64,000 nt of DNA from the NCBI GenBank assembly GCA_026708265.1, contig JAPOVI010000156.1:38831-102830 (forward strand), in the 5' to 3' direction. Both the position numbers and the translations under genes were made by a program. This document shows positions 8,952 to 17,120 of the stretch, piece by piece; position 1 is the stretch's first letter, and each line of letters opens with the position of its first letter. The notes under the pieces were generated by a model, which was given only the letters and a program-made list of their open reading frames with translations, was not told the origin of the DNA and did no database searches. Origin of the DNA: Acidobacteriota bacterium. Lineage in GTDB: Bacteria > Acidobacteriota > Vicinamibacteria > Vicinamibacterales > UBA8438.

Positions 8952-10315
8952 TGATCACGAACAGGACACTCTCCCGCCGGACGGTTCTCCGCGGCCTCGG
9001 CGCCTCGCTGGCGTTGCCGCTTCTCGACGGCATGGTGCCGGCGTTCGCCGCCGCCCGCAGCGCCGCCGCGCGCCCGGTGCGGCGCTTCGGCGCGATCTAC
9101 GTGCCGAACGGGGTGGAGATGCGCGCCTGGACGCCGCCCGGGCCGGACGACGCGATCAGCGCACCGCTGGAGCTCACGCCGGTCCTCGAGCCGCTGGCGC
9201 CGGTGCGCGAGCAGGTGAACATCCTGACCGGCCTCGCCGACAAGGTCGCCATCCCCCGCGAGGGCGAGGGGGTCGGCGACCATGCCCGCGCCGCGTCGAC
9301 CTGGCTGACCGGCGTGCACGTCAAGAAGACGGAAGGCGCCGATATCCGGGCCGGCGTCTCGATGGATCAGATTGCGGCGCGCGCCCTCGGGCAGGAGACG
9401 CAGCTCGCATCGCTGGAGCTGGCCATCGACTCCGTCGAGGTGCTCGGGGCCTGCGACCAGGGCTACAGTTGCGCCTACGCCAACACGATCGCCTGGCGCA
9501 CGCCGACCACGCCGCTCCCGATGGAGAACAACCCCCGCGCGGTGTTCGAGCGGCTCTTCGGCGCCACCGACAGCACCGACGTCAAGGCACGGCTGGCGCG
9601 CCTGCGCCAGGACCGCAGCATCCTCGACTTCGTGACCGACGAGGCCCGCAGCCTTCGGCGCACCCTGGGCGCGGGCGACCGCCTCAAGCTGACGCAGTAC
9701 CTCGACGCCGTCCGGGACGTCGAGCGGCGTATCCGGATGGCCGAGGCCCAGAGCGACCGCGAGCTGCCGGTGGTCGAGCAGCCGGTCGGCATCCCCGACA
9801 CGTTCGAGCAGCACTGCCGCCTGATGTTCGATCTGCTGCTGCTCGCCTACCAGACCGACCTGACACGGGTCAGCACCTTCATGTTCGGCCGGGAGGTGAG
9901 CGGCCGGTCGTTCCCGGAGATCGGCGTGCCGGGCGGCCACCACGGCTACTCCCACCACCAGAACGACCCCGAGAACCTGGCGATGCTGGCGCGGATCAAC
10001 ACGCACCACATCCGTCAGCTCGGCTACTTCCTGGAGCGGATGCAGGCCACGCCGGACGGCGACGGCTCGCTCCTCGACCACTCCCTGTTCGTCTACGGGT
10101 CGGGGATCAGCGACGGCAACCTCCACTTCCACCTCGACCTGCCGACGCTGCTCGCGGGCGGAGCGGCGGGAAGCGTCGCGGGCGGGCGGCACCTGCGCTA
10201 CCCGTCCGACACGCCGCTCACGAACCTGCACGTCGCCGTGCTCGACAAGCTGGGGCTCCCCGTGGAGAGCTTCGGCGACAGCACGGGGACGCTGGGCTAC
10301 CTGTCGGAGGTGTAA
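8948..10315 (+). CDS. Tat-exported DUF1552 protein (copy 1)
   Basis: 455 residues. The N-terminus SRRTVLRGLGASLALPLLDG is a twin-arginine signal. The family core follows: RRFGAIYVPNGV, NILTGLADK, SCAYANTIAWRTPTTPLPME, NPRAVFERLFG, EIGVPGGHHGYSHHQND and SLLDHSLFVYGSGISDGNLH. The fold is related to the sulfatase/DUF1501 alkaline-phosphatase-like group, judging by the GGHHxxSHH and GSxISDGNxHxH elements, which look like metal-binding sites. The enzymatic role is undescribed. Tat export implies folding, perhaps with cofactor, in the cytoplasm. Its start overlaps the DUF1592 stop by four bases. It converges on the esterase gene with only 3 nt between stops. Confidence 0.9.
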   Translation: MMITNRTLSRRTVLRGLGASLALPLLDGMVPAFAAARSAAARPVRRFGAIYVPNGVEMRAWTPPGPDDAISAPLELTPVLEPLAPVREQVNILTGLADKVAIPREGEGVGDHARAASTWLTGVHVKKTEGADIRAGVSMDQIAARALGQETQLASLELAIDSVEVLGACDQGYSCAYANTIAWRTPTTPLPMENNPRAVFERLFGATDSTDVKARLARLRQDRSILDFVTDEARSLRRTLGAGDRLKLTQYLDAVRDVERRIRMAEAQSDRELPVVEQPVGIPDTFEQHCRLMFDLLLLAYQTDLTRVSTFMFGREVSGRSFPEIGVPGGHHGYSHHQNDPENLAMLARINTHHIRQLGYFLERMQATPDGDGSLLDHSLFVYGSGISDGNLHFHLDLPTLLAGGAAGSVAGGRHLRYPSDTPLTNLHVAVLDKLGLPVESFGDSTGTLGYLSEV

Positions 10316-10318
10316 GGG

Positions 10319-11929
10319 CTACGGCGCCGGCGCGTTCACGACGTCGAACAGGTCCAGCTTGTCCTTGCGGACCCCGGTCGTGACCCCGAGTTCGGATCCG
10401 AACTCCAGCCACTGGTCGGCCTCGGCGGCGTAGCGCGGCCACGCCGGGAGGTCGCCGCCGTTGGGGTCCCCGGTGCGCGCGAAGTTCACCCAGTACTGCG
10501 ACATCGCGTCCGACAGCTCGTGGTCCCAGTCGGTCCAGTTGATGCCGACGAGGCGCGTGTTGGCGAAGACGTACGCCAGATCGCCGGAGTGGTAGGCGCC
10601 GTAGCCGCGCGGTCCGTCCGGCAGGTCGATGGCGGCGCGCTCCGGCACGTAGATCCGGAACACCGGCGGCGCCTGGCTGAAGAAGTAGAGGTAGGCGTCG
10701 TTGCCGGCCGCCTCCACCGCACGGGCCCAGGTCCGCATCTCCCAGACGAAGCTGCGGTCGGCCTGGATGGCCTGCGCGCCGCCCCTGGTCGAGCGGTCCA
10801 CCTCCGGACCGTAGGCGGCCAGCACGGCGCCGGCGCGCTCGCCGTACTCGGCACGCAGCGTCGCGGTCAGCTCCGCCTCGGTTCGCTCCGGCATGCCGGC
10901 GTAGAGCGTGGTGCCCTCGTCGGCCAGGGCGCCAGCGATGACCGGCACGTCGTTGTGCTCGCGGGCGTCGAAGATCGCGCGCGCCGCCCGCGGCATGAAC
11001 CAGCCGTCGACGATGGCCCCGGAACCGAGGTCCGAGTCGAGCACGGCCGGCGCGTCGAGGGCCCGGAGCGCCGCCAGCGCCTCGGCTCCGCCGCCCTCCG
11101 CCCCGAGCGCTGACGCCGCCGCGAGACCCTGCGCGTGCGCGGCCTCGAGGTCCGGCCGGCCGCCGCGGAAGCAGCCCCCGGAATGCCCGATCGCCTTGTG
11201 GAAGAGCCCGGCCGTCAACGGCGACGCCATCAGGTAGCAGACGCTCCACGAGCCGGCCGACTGCCCGAAGATGGTGACGTTGCCGGGGTCGCCCCCGAAG
11301 GCCGCGATGTTGTCGCGCACCCAGGCCAGCGCCGCCACCTTGTCGAGCAGGCCGTAGTTGCCGGACGCGCCGTGGGGCGACTCGGCGCTCAGCGCCGGAT
11401 GCGCGAGGAAGCCGAACGCGCCGAGCCGGTAGTTGATGGTGACGAGCACGACGCCCTTCTGCGCCAGCGCCGTCCCGTCGAAGACCCTGGCGCTCCCCCA
11501 CCCGCCGCTGTGCCCGCCGCCGTGGAACCAGACCATCACCGGCCGGGCGTCGGCCGCGTCCGTCGCCGCCGTCCAGACGTTGAGGTAGAGGCAGTCCTCG
11601 TCGCGCTCGAGGTCACCGCGCGTGTAGATGGAAGACTCCGGCGTGAGGCCCTGCCAGCACGCCGGCCCGAACGTCGTGGCCGCGCGCGTGCCGTCCCACG
11701 CCGCCTTGGCGATCGGCGGCCGCCAGCGGGCGTCGCCCACCGGCGGCTCGGCGTACGGGATGCCCCGGAACACGAGGACCTCGTCGTGACCCGCGACGGG
11801 CTCGCCTGCGAGCGTTCCCAGACTGGATTCCACAACCGGGCCGAGCGTCTGGCCTGTCGCGGCTGAGGCCGCCCACACCGAGAGCACGAGTACGCCGGCC
11901 GCACGGGCGAGAACAAGGGTAGTGCGCAT
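10319..11929 (-). CDS. Exported type B carboxylesterase (para-nitrobenzyl esterase-like)
   Basis: 536 residues with a signal peptide ending near AATGQT. The carboxylesterase signature is complete: FRGIPYAEPPVGDARW near the N-terminus, EDCLYLNVW, the oxyanion loop VMVWFHGGGHSGG, and the nucleophile elbow TIFGQSAGSWS (Ser near residue 220). The catalytic histidine is probably in GYGAYHSGDLAYVF, and the acid lies in the central region. The C-terminal WVNFARTGDPNGGDLPAWPRY is typical. It hydrolyses esters in the periplasm or outside the cell; the natural substrate is unknown. GGAGGG lies 9 nt upstream of the ATG. Family size is normal and the gene looks intact. Confidence 0.92.
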   Translation of the reverse strand: MRTTLVLARAAGVLVLSVWAASAATGQTLGPVVESSLGTLAGEPVAGHDEVLVFRGIPYAEPPVGDARWRPPIAKAAWDGTRAATTFGPACWQGLTPESSIYTRGDLERDEDCLYLNVWTAATDAADARPVMVWFHGGGHSGGWGSARVFDGTALAQKGVVLVTINYRLGAFGFLAHPALSAESPHGASGNYGLLDKVAALAWVRDNIAAFGGDPGNVTIFGQSAGSWSVCYLMASPLTAGLFHKAIGHSGGCFRGGRPDLEAAHAQGLAAASALGAEGGGAEALAALRALDAPAVLDSDLGSGAIVDGWFMPRAARAIFDAREHNDVPVIAGALADEGTTLYAGMPERTEAELTATLRAEYGERAGAVLAAYGPEVDRSTRGGAQAIQADRSFVWEMRTWARAVEAAGNDAYLYFFSQAPPVFRIYVPERAAIDLPDGPRGYGAYHSGDLAYVFANTRLVGINWTDWDHELSDAMSQYWVNFARTGDPNGGDLPAWPRYAAEADQWLEFGSELGVTTGVRKDKLDLFDVVNAPAP

Positions 11930-12187
11930 GAATCAACCCTCCATCGAAGATTGGGGCCTGCCGCGCGATGATACTCTCGTTGTCCGTCCCTCGGCGTGGT
12001 GGTCGCTCTACCACTCGGCATGGATGCAGCGGGTTTCGAGCGCCGACTCCGGACCGCGCGCGCAGGAGCCCTCTGACGCAGGCCGGAGGCGTGCGTTGTG
12101 ATAGGGTCGTTGCGATCTCTGCGCGCCCCGGGTCGCGCGCGTGGCAGGTGTCGCGCGGCGAGCGCAGACCTTGTAGGAGGAGACCCG

Positions 12188-12625
12188 ATGACTCGGGCGG
12201 CTTGCCTGATCCTGCCGCTGCTGTGGCTCGGCGCCGGACCCGCGCCGGCCCAGCCCGCCGAGCTGCAGCTTGCGATAACGAACCCGGTGGACGGCGCGGA
12301 GGTGGGGCGCGAGTTGACCGTGGCCGGCACCTCTGCCGGAATCTCCGCCGAGCGCATCCTGGTGTTCGTCTTCTCCCCCGCCGCCGACCGGTGGTTCTTT
12401 CAGGGGGAGGCGATGGTCGGCGCGGACGGCGCGTGGCAGGTCCACCCGGTCATCGTCAGCGACGGCGCCCTGCGCTCGGCGCGGATCACGGCGGAAGGGG
12501 TGCGAATCGTGGCGACCGCGATCGAAGAGGTGCCTTCCGGGCTCTCCGGGATCCCGGCCGCCGACTTCCCGCCCGCCGGCACGTTGACGCAATCCCCTAT
12601 CGTCGTCGTCAGTCGCGGCGAGTGA
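12188..12625 (+). CDS. Small exported beta-sandwich protein of unknown function
   Basis: 145 residues with a signal peptide (CLILPLLWLGAGPAPAQ). The mature part begins LAITNPVDGAEVGRELTVAGTSAG, the opening of an Ig-like domain of the kind found in bacterial surface and adhesion proteins (P-x-x-G-x-x-V...V-x-G). WFFQGEAMVGADGAWQVHPVIV and SGLSGIPAADFPPAGT complete one domain. No catalytic residues stand out. The start is firm: TAGGAGGAG lies about 6 nt before the ATG. The PQQ-like propeller gene follows on the same strand after 142 bases, so co-transcription is possible but not shown. Confidence 0.75.
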   Translation: MTRAACLILPLLWLGAGPAPAQPAELQLAITNPVDGAEVGRELTVAGTSAGISAERILVFVFSPAADRWFFQGEAMVGADGAWQVHPVIVSDGALRSARITAEGVRIVATAIEEVPSGLSGIPAADFPPAGTLTQSPIVVVSRGE

Positions 12626-12767
12626 TGGTCAGCGCCCCGGACCCGGCGGCCGCAGCGTCGGTACCGCATCTCCTCCCCGGCGGCCCGGGCCGCGCCGGAG
12701 GCACGTAGTCCGGCAGCAGGAACCCGGAACCCAGCTCGGAGACCGGGTCCAGTTCGGAGACCAAGGC

Positions 12768-14153
12768 ATGCACGGCAACCCGACTCCGGCATCGCACGTT
12801 CCCAGGCGGAGACTCCCGGCGCTCATCGCCGTCGCCGCCGTCATCGCGAGCGCGCCGCTTCTGGCCGACGACTGGACGCAGTTCCGAGGGCCCGGCCGCC
12901 TTGGCGTCTGGCACGAGACCGGCATCGTGGAGACGCTGCCGGAGCAGTTGAAGATCACGTGGCGCACGCCGCTCGGAGGGGGCTACTCGGGACCGGCGGT
13001 CTCGGACGGGCGCATCTTCGTCGCCGACTGGTTCGAGGATCCCGAGTCGCGCACCGTCGACGGCACCGAGCGCGCCCTCGCCCTCGACGAGCAGACGGGC
13101 GAGATTCTCTGGACGCACGAGTGGCAGACGACCTACCGCATGCTCGTCTACTCGTATGCCGTGGGGCCGCGCGCCACGCCGACCGTCGACGGGGACCGCG
13201 TCTACGTGCTCGGGGCCACCGGCCGGCTCTTCTGCTTCGACGTCGAGTCCGGGGCGGTGCGCTGGGAGAAGGACTACGTAGCCGACTACGACACGAGCGT
13301 CCCGGTGTACGGCGTCGCGAGCGCCCCGCTCGTCGACGGCGACCGGCTGATCGCGTTGGTCGGCGGCGAGCCGGACGCGCTGGTCGTGGCCTTCGACAAG
13401 CACACAGGCGAGGAGCTCTGGCGCTCGCTGCCGGTCCGCTCCGAAATGGGCTACGCGCACCCGGTGATCTACGAGGCGGGCGGCGTGCGCCAGCTCATCA
13501 TCTGGCATCCGGAAGCCCTCGCCTCGCTCGATCCCCAGACAGGTGACGTGTACTGGGAGCATCCGTGGGAGGTGCCCGCGGCGGTGTCCGTCGCGACTCC
13601 GGTCCGGAGCGGCGACTACCTCTTCGTGTCGCAGTTCTTCAGCGGCTCGATGATGATGCGACTGAGCAGCGACCGGCCCGCGGCGACGGAGCTCTGGCGC
13701 GGCGGGAGCCGCAGCGAGCTGCCGGACCAGACCGAGGGCCTGCACGCCCTGGTCACGACGCCCGTCATCGTCGGAGACACCATCTACGGGGTCGGCAGCT
13801 ACGGCGAACTGCGGGGCCTCGACGCCCGGACCGGCGAGCGGCTCTGGATGAGCCAGGACATGACGGTGGAGGTCCGCTGGAGCAGCGCCCACCTCGTGCA
13901 GCACGAGGACCGCTACTTCGTCAACAACGACATCGGCGACCTGATCCTCGCCCGCTTCACGCCGACCGGCTATGTCGAGCTGGCCCGCACGAAGCTGATC
14001 GAGCCGACCAGCAGCTCCGGCACGCGCACGCCGCACGGGGCGATCGCCGAGCGCATCGTGAACTGGACGCACCCCGCGTACGCCAATGGCCACATCGTGC
14101 ACCGCAACGACCGGGAGATCGTCCGCGCCTCGCTCCGGGCGTCCGACTACTGA
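12768..14153 (+). CDS. Exported PQQ-binding-like beta-propeller protein (copy 1)
   Basis: 461 residues with a signal peptide (LPALIAVAAVIASAPLLA). The mature start DDWTQFRGPGRLGVWHETG is the WxQFRGPxR...G element that opens this subgroup. Propeller blades follow: ALALDEQTGEILWTHEW, LFCFDVESGAVRWEKDY, VVAFDKHTGEELWRSL, LASLDPQTGDVYWEHPW and LRGLDARTGERLWMSQD, each an A-x-D-x-x-T-G-x-x-x-W motif of the PQQ/BamB-like fold. It probably mediates binding in the periplasm; true PQQ dehydrogenase active-site residues are not evident. A close homologue lies at 50776-52122. Its end overlaps the convergent nucleotidyltransferase remnant by 7 bases. Confidence 0.85.
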   Translation: MHGNPTPASHVPRRRLPALIAVAAVIASAPLLADDWTQFRGPGRLGVWHETGIVETLPEQLKITWRTPLGGGYSGPAVSDGRIFVADWFEDPESRTVDGTERALALDEQTGEILWTHEWQTTYRMLVYSYAVGPRATPTVDGDRVYVLGATGRLFCFDVESGAVRWEKDYVADYDTSVPVYGVASAPLVDGDRLIALVGGEPDALVVAFDKHTGEELWRSLPVRSEMGYAHPVIYEAGGVRQLIIWHPEALASLDPQTGDVYWEHPWEVPAAVSVATPVRSGDYLFVSQFFSGSMMMRLSSDRPAATELWRGGSRSELPDQTEGLHALVTTPVIVGDTIYGVGSYGELRGLDARTGERLWMSQDMTVEVRWSSAHLVQHEDRYFVNNDIGDLILARFTPTGYVELARTKLIEPTSSSGTRTPHGAIAERIVNWTHPAYANGHIVHRNDREIVRASLRASDY

Positions 14154-14545
14154 GCGGCGTCCGGGAACCGCCTCGGCTCAGCGCTCGAACTCGGTACGCT
14201 CCCGGGGAACGAGAACGGGCTGGCGCGCTCGACGATCCTCTCCTCGAACGGCAGCCCGCCGAGGGCGACGTCGATGCCGACGCCGGAAGCGGCGCGCAGC
14301 AGCAGCACGCGGTTCGCGCGGGCGAAGCCGGCCGCGTCGGGGATCCGGCCGTCGTAGCGGTCCAGCAGGGCCGTGACGAACGGCTCCTCTCCGCCGAAGC
14401 CGGTCACGAGGGTGACGTTGACGTCGACCGTCTCCCGCGGCTCTCCCCAACGCTGCAGGGCCAGGCCGCCGATGAAGCAGAAGCGCCAGCGCCGGGCCTC
14501 GCAGAAGGCCTGCAGGTCGGCGGCCACCCTGATCAGCTCAATCAC
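14147..14545 (-). pseudogene. C-terminally truncated nucleotidyltransferase (toxin-like)
   Basis: 132 residues in frame. FCFIGGLALQRWGEPRETVDVNVTL matches the nucleotidyltransferase core of the AbiEii/MNT-like families (GG-x(n)-D-x-D-type signature, here degraded to VDVNV). GVGIDVALGGLPFEERIVERASPF is the usual next segment. Family members then continue with a (C/S)xxEDLVxxKxFAGRxRDWxD helical half, which is missing. After SFPG the frame runs into unrelated sequence and stops inside the convergent propeller gene. The gene begins with GTG at 14545, overlapping the upstream stop in a GTGA, as expected of a toxin-antitoxin pair. The protein is probably non-functional or only a remnant. Confidence 0.65.
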
Positions 14546-14793
14546 CGGCGTGCGGCGAGCCTGAACCAGCGCTGCTGCTCGACGAGGCCCGACGTCGCCC
14601 GGGGGGCGCGCGGCGCCTTCGTGTAGTCGGCCTCGCCGCAGAGCAGGGCGACAGCGTGCTGCGGGTCAAGCCGCCGCAACTCGTCTCGGCGCACCTGCTC
14701 CAGGCGTGGCCCGGCCTCCTGCCACGTCCGCACCCAGCGCCGGGCAGCCGCAACCTGCTTCGGACTCCAGCCGGCGAAGTGCGGGCCCTCCAC
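14542..14793 (-). CDS. Small antitoxin-like protein paired with a nucleotidyltransferase
   Basis: 83 residues starting at GTG 14793 (VEGPHFAGWSPKQVAAARRW). It is helical and charged, with GWSPKQVAAARRWVRTWQEA and EQVRRDELRRLDPQHAVALL. This kind of short protein precedes nucleotidyltransferase genes in many genomes, and its stop overlaps the partner start (GTGA). The start is supported by TACAAT exactly 6 nt upstream, which implies a leaderless mRNA. A longer reading frame back to 14862 exists but would run through this promoter. Antitoxin function is inferred from position only; no DNA-binding motif is clear. Confidence 0.6.
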   Translation of the reverse strand: MEGPHFAGWSPKQVAAARRWVRTWQEAGPRLEQVRRDELRRLDPQHAVALLCGEADYTKAPRAPRATSGLVEQQRWFRLAARR

Positions 14794-14799
14794 GTCGCG

Positions 14800-14805
14800 A
14801 TTGTA
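14800..14805 (-). promoter_or_regulatory. -10 box for a leaderless antitoxin-like gene
   Basis: TACAAT (5 of 6 matches to TATAAT) with CGCGAC between it and the GTG start at 14793. The 6-nt spacing means transcription would begin at or next to the start codon. No -35 box is evident. Confidence 0.5.
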
Positions 14806-14891
14806 TCGGCTCCCGCCGGTTGGCAGGAGTCTGCGCGCCCGGGTTCCGTGCTTGCGGGGCAAGCGAGACGGCAGCGCGCGGACCGCGCGAC

Positions 14892-17036
14892 TCAGGGGAG
14901 TTGCTGCAGGAAGTTGACGACGTTCCAGATGTCCCGTTCCGCCAGGCGGGCGCCGAAGGCGTCCATGGCGAAGTCGGGGCCGATGCCGTCACGAATCGCG
15001 ACGAAGATCTCGCCATCGCTGGCGCCGTGCTGCCACGCAGGGTCGGCGAGATTCGACGGGCGGGCGCCGTAGGCGGCGGTCGCGGCGGCGAGCGGACCAT
15101 CGCCCCGACCGGTCGTGCCGTGGCAGGAGGCGCAGTAGCGGGCGTAGGCGGCGGCTCCCGCGGCGACCGAGTCGGGCGTCGCGGCAACCGGATTGGCCAG
15201 GTCCCGGGCCTCCGGGTGCCCGTGCGATGCGGCCGGATGGCGGTCCGGCGCGACCGGGCGCGCGACCGGCGCAGACGCGCGCTCGCTCCGCGCGGCCGGC
15301 CGCCCGGCCGGTGCATCGGCATCCTCCAGGGACGCGGCGTCCGCACCCTCGAGAGACTGGAGCAGCTCGGCCGTCGACTCGCGGACGAAGCGGTCGCCGG
15401 CGATGCCTTCGGAGTAGACGGCCACGTCGAGCGGCGTCTGGCCGCGCCGGTTCGCCGCCCGCACGTCGGCGCCGCGGGCGGCCAGCAGCTCGATGACGGT
15501 GTTCATGCCGTGGGACGCCGCCGCGTGGAGCGCAGTGTCGCCCGCGTCGTTCGCCGCGCGGACCCGCGCGCCGAGATGGAGGGCCGCGGCTACCGCCTCG
15601 CGCGCCAGGCGCTCCTCCGCGGGCGGGATCGTCGAGCCCAGCGCCGCCGACTCCACGGGGTTGTAGGACGAGAAGTCGCGCCGGTCGCGGAGGAACGCGC
15701 TTCCGCCGCCGCGGTTGTAGCCGAAGCCCGCCGCGGCCATGAGCGGCGTCGTGCCGTCGCGGCTGGGGGCTCGCGGGTCGGCGCCCGCCTCCGCGAGGAC
15801 GTGCATCATCTCCACCTCGAGGAAGTGGGCGGCCAGCCAGAACGGCGTGGCGCCCACCCAGCGATCCATGAAGGCGAAGTCGTGGCTCCAGCGCCGCACC
15901 GGCGTCCCCCGCCGGAGGCGCGCGTCCGGGTCGGCCCCGTGCGCGAGGAGCGCCCGCGCCAGCGGCAGCCCGGCCCGCGGATCCTCGTTCCGCACGCCGC
16001 GGTCGCGCAGGGTGCCCCGGAGCACCGCGGCGTGGAGCGGGGTGTAGCCCAGCGGGGCCGCGTTGGGATCGGCGCCCCGCTCGAGCAGGAACACCGCCAG
16101 CGAGGCGTGCCCGCTGTGGGCGGCGATGGCGAGTGCCGTGTTGCCGTCGGCGGTCGTGTCGTGGACGTCGGCGCCGGCGGAGAGGAGGAGGCGGGCGGAC
16201 GCCAGGTCGCCCGACCGGGCGGCAAAGAGGAGCGCCGTCGAGCCCCCCTCCGTCACCTCCTCCAGGGCGATGCCGCGCGAGGCCGAGCCGGCGGAGCGGC
16301 TGCCGCCCATGTTGTAGACGCGACCGCGGGTCCGGGTGCGGGCCGCAACGTCGGCCCCGTGCGCGAGAAGCGCGCGCGTGACGGAGGGACGCCGGTTGGC
16401 CACGGCCCACATGAGCGCGGTCTGGCCACGCGTGGCCTCCGCGGCGTTCACCCGCGCGCCGCGTTCCAGCAACGCCTCCACCGCGGCCAGGCTGCCGGCC
16501 CGGGCGGCCGCCATCAGCGCCGTCTCCCCGCTCGGCAACGCCGCGGTCGGATCCGCCCCGGCGGCCAGGAGGCGTGCCGCCAGCGCTCCCTGGCCGCGGC
16601 GGCTCGCCATCAGGAGCGGCGTCACCCCGAGGTCGTTCGCCGCCCCGACGTCGGCTCCCGCGCGAATCAGCGCCCCGGCGGTCTCGACATCCTCCCGGTG
16701 CACGGCCCAGTGGAGCGCCGTCGCGCCGTCCGGCTGCGCCGCGTTCACCTCTGCCCCGGCCGCGAGGAGCGCGCTCACCGCGCCGCGATCCCCGGCCCGG
16801 ACGGCGGCGACCAGGGGCGGCACGCCAGCCTCCGGGACGGATTGAGCCCCGAGGTTGCCGGGCGGCGCGAGGACGGCGGCAGTCAGGACCATCGCGACGC
16901 CGGCGGACGAAGCGCGCCTGCGCCGTGCCGAGCCGTCGCCCGGCCCACCCTTCGTCGCCGCGACCGCAAGGTCGCGCTGCGGCCTCCGCCGCCTCCGCGG
17001 ACGTCCCACCCGCGCGCTGGGTTCGGGGCCGGCCAT
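14892..17036 (-). CDS. Exported ankyrin-repeat protein fused to a C-terminal cytochrome c
   Basis: 714 residues. An arginine-rich N-terminus (RVGRPRRRRRPQ) precedes a hydrophobic stretch SAGVAMVLTAAVLAPPGNLGAQ, probably a long signal peptide. Around fourteen ankyrin repeats follow: GATALHWAVHREDVETAGAL, GVTPLLMASRRGQGALAARL, GQTALMWAVANRRPSVTRAL, GNTALAIAAHSGHASLAVFL, GDTALHAAASHGMNTVIELL. The C-terminal ~85 residues form a cytochrome c domain: YARYCASCHGTTGRGDGPLA (heme Cys635 to His639) and a likely axial Met in DFAMDAFGARL, ending NVVNFLQQLP. The start at 17036 has AAGGAGGG 6-7 nt upstream. A heme on an ankyrin scaffold points to electron transfer with docked partners, probably the DUF1552/DUF1592 proteins encoded just upstream on the same strand. 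Confidence 0.88.
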   Translation of the reverse strand: MAGPEPSARVGRPRRRRRPQRDLAVAATKGGPGDGSARRRRASSAGVAMVLTAAVLAPPGNLGAQSVPEAGVPPLVAAVRAGDRGAVSALLAAGAEVNAAQPDGATALHWAVHREDVETAGALIRAGADVGAANDLGVTPLLMASRRGQGALAARLLAAGADPTAALPSGETALMAAARAGSLAAVEALLERGARVNAAEATRGQTALMWAVANRRPSVTRALLAHGADVAARTRTRGRVYNMGGSRSAGSASRGIALEEVTEGGSTALLFAARSGDLASARLLLSAGADVHDTTADGNTALAIAAHSGHASLAVFLLERGADPNAAPLGYTPLHAAVLRGTLRDRGVRNEDPRAGLPLARALLAHGADPDARLRRGTPVRRWSHDFAFMDRWVGATPFWLAAHFLEVEMMHVLAEAGADPRAPSRDGTTPLMAAAGFGYNRGGGSAFLRDRRDFSSYNPVESAALGSTIPPAEERLAREAVAAALHLGARVRAANDAGDTALHAAASHGMNTVIELLAARGADVRAANRRGQTPLDVAVYSEGIAGDRFVRESTAELLQSLEGADAASLEDADAPAGRPAARSERASAPVARPVAPDRHPAASHGHPEARDLANPVAATPDSVAAGAAAYARYCASCHGTTGRGDGPLAAATAAYGARPSNLADPAWQHGASDGEIFVAIRDGIGPDFAMDAFGARLAERDIWNVVNFLQQLP

Positions 17037-17120
17037 CACAAGCCCTCCTTCAGCCCGGCTTCGTCGACCTCGGAGCGGGGGATGAAGGTTCCGAACGGAG
17101 TGCTGCGCCACGACCTGCTC

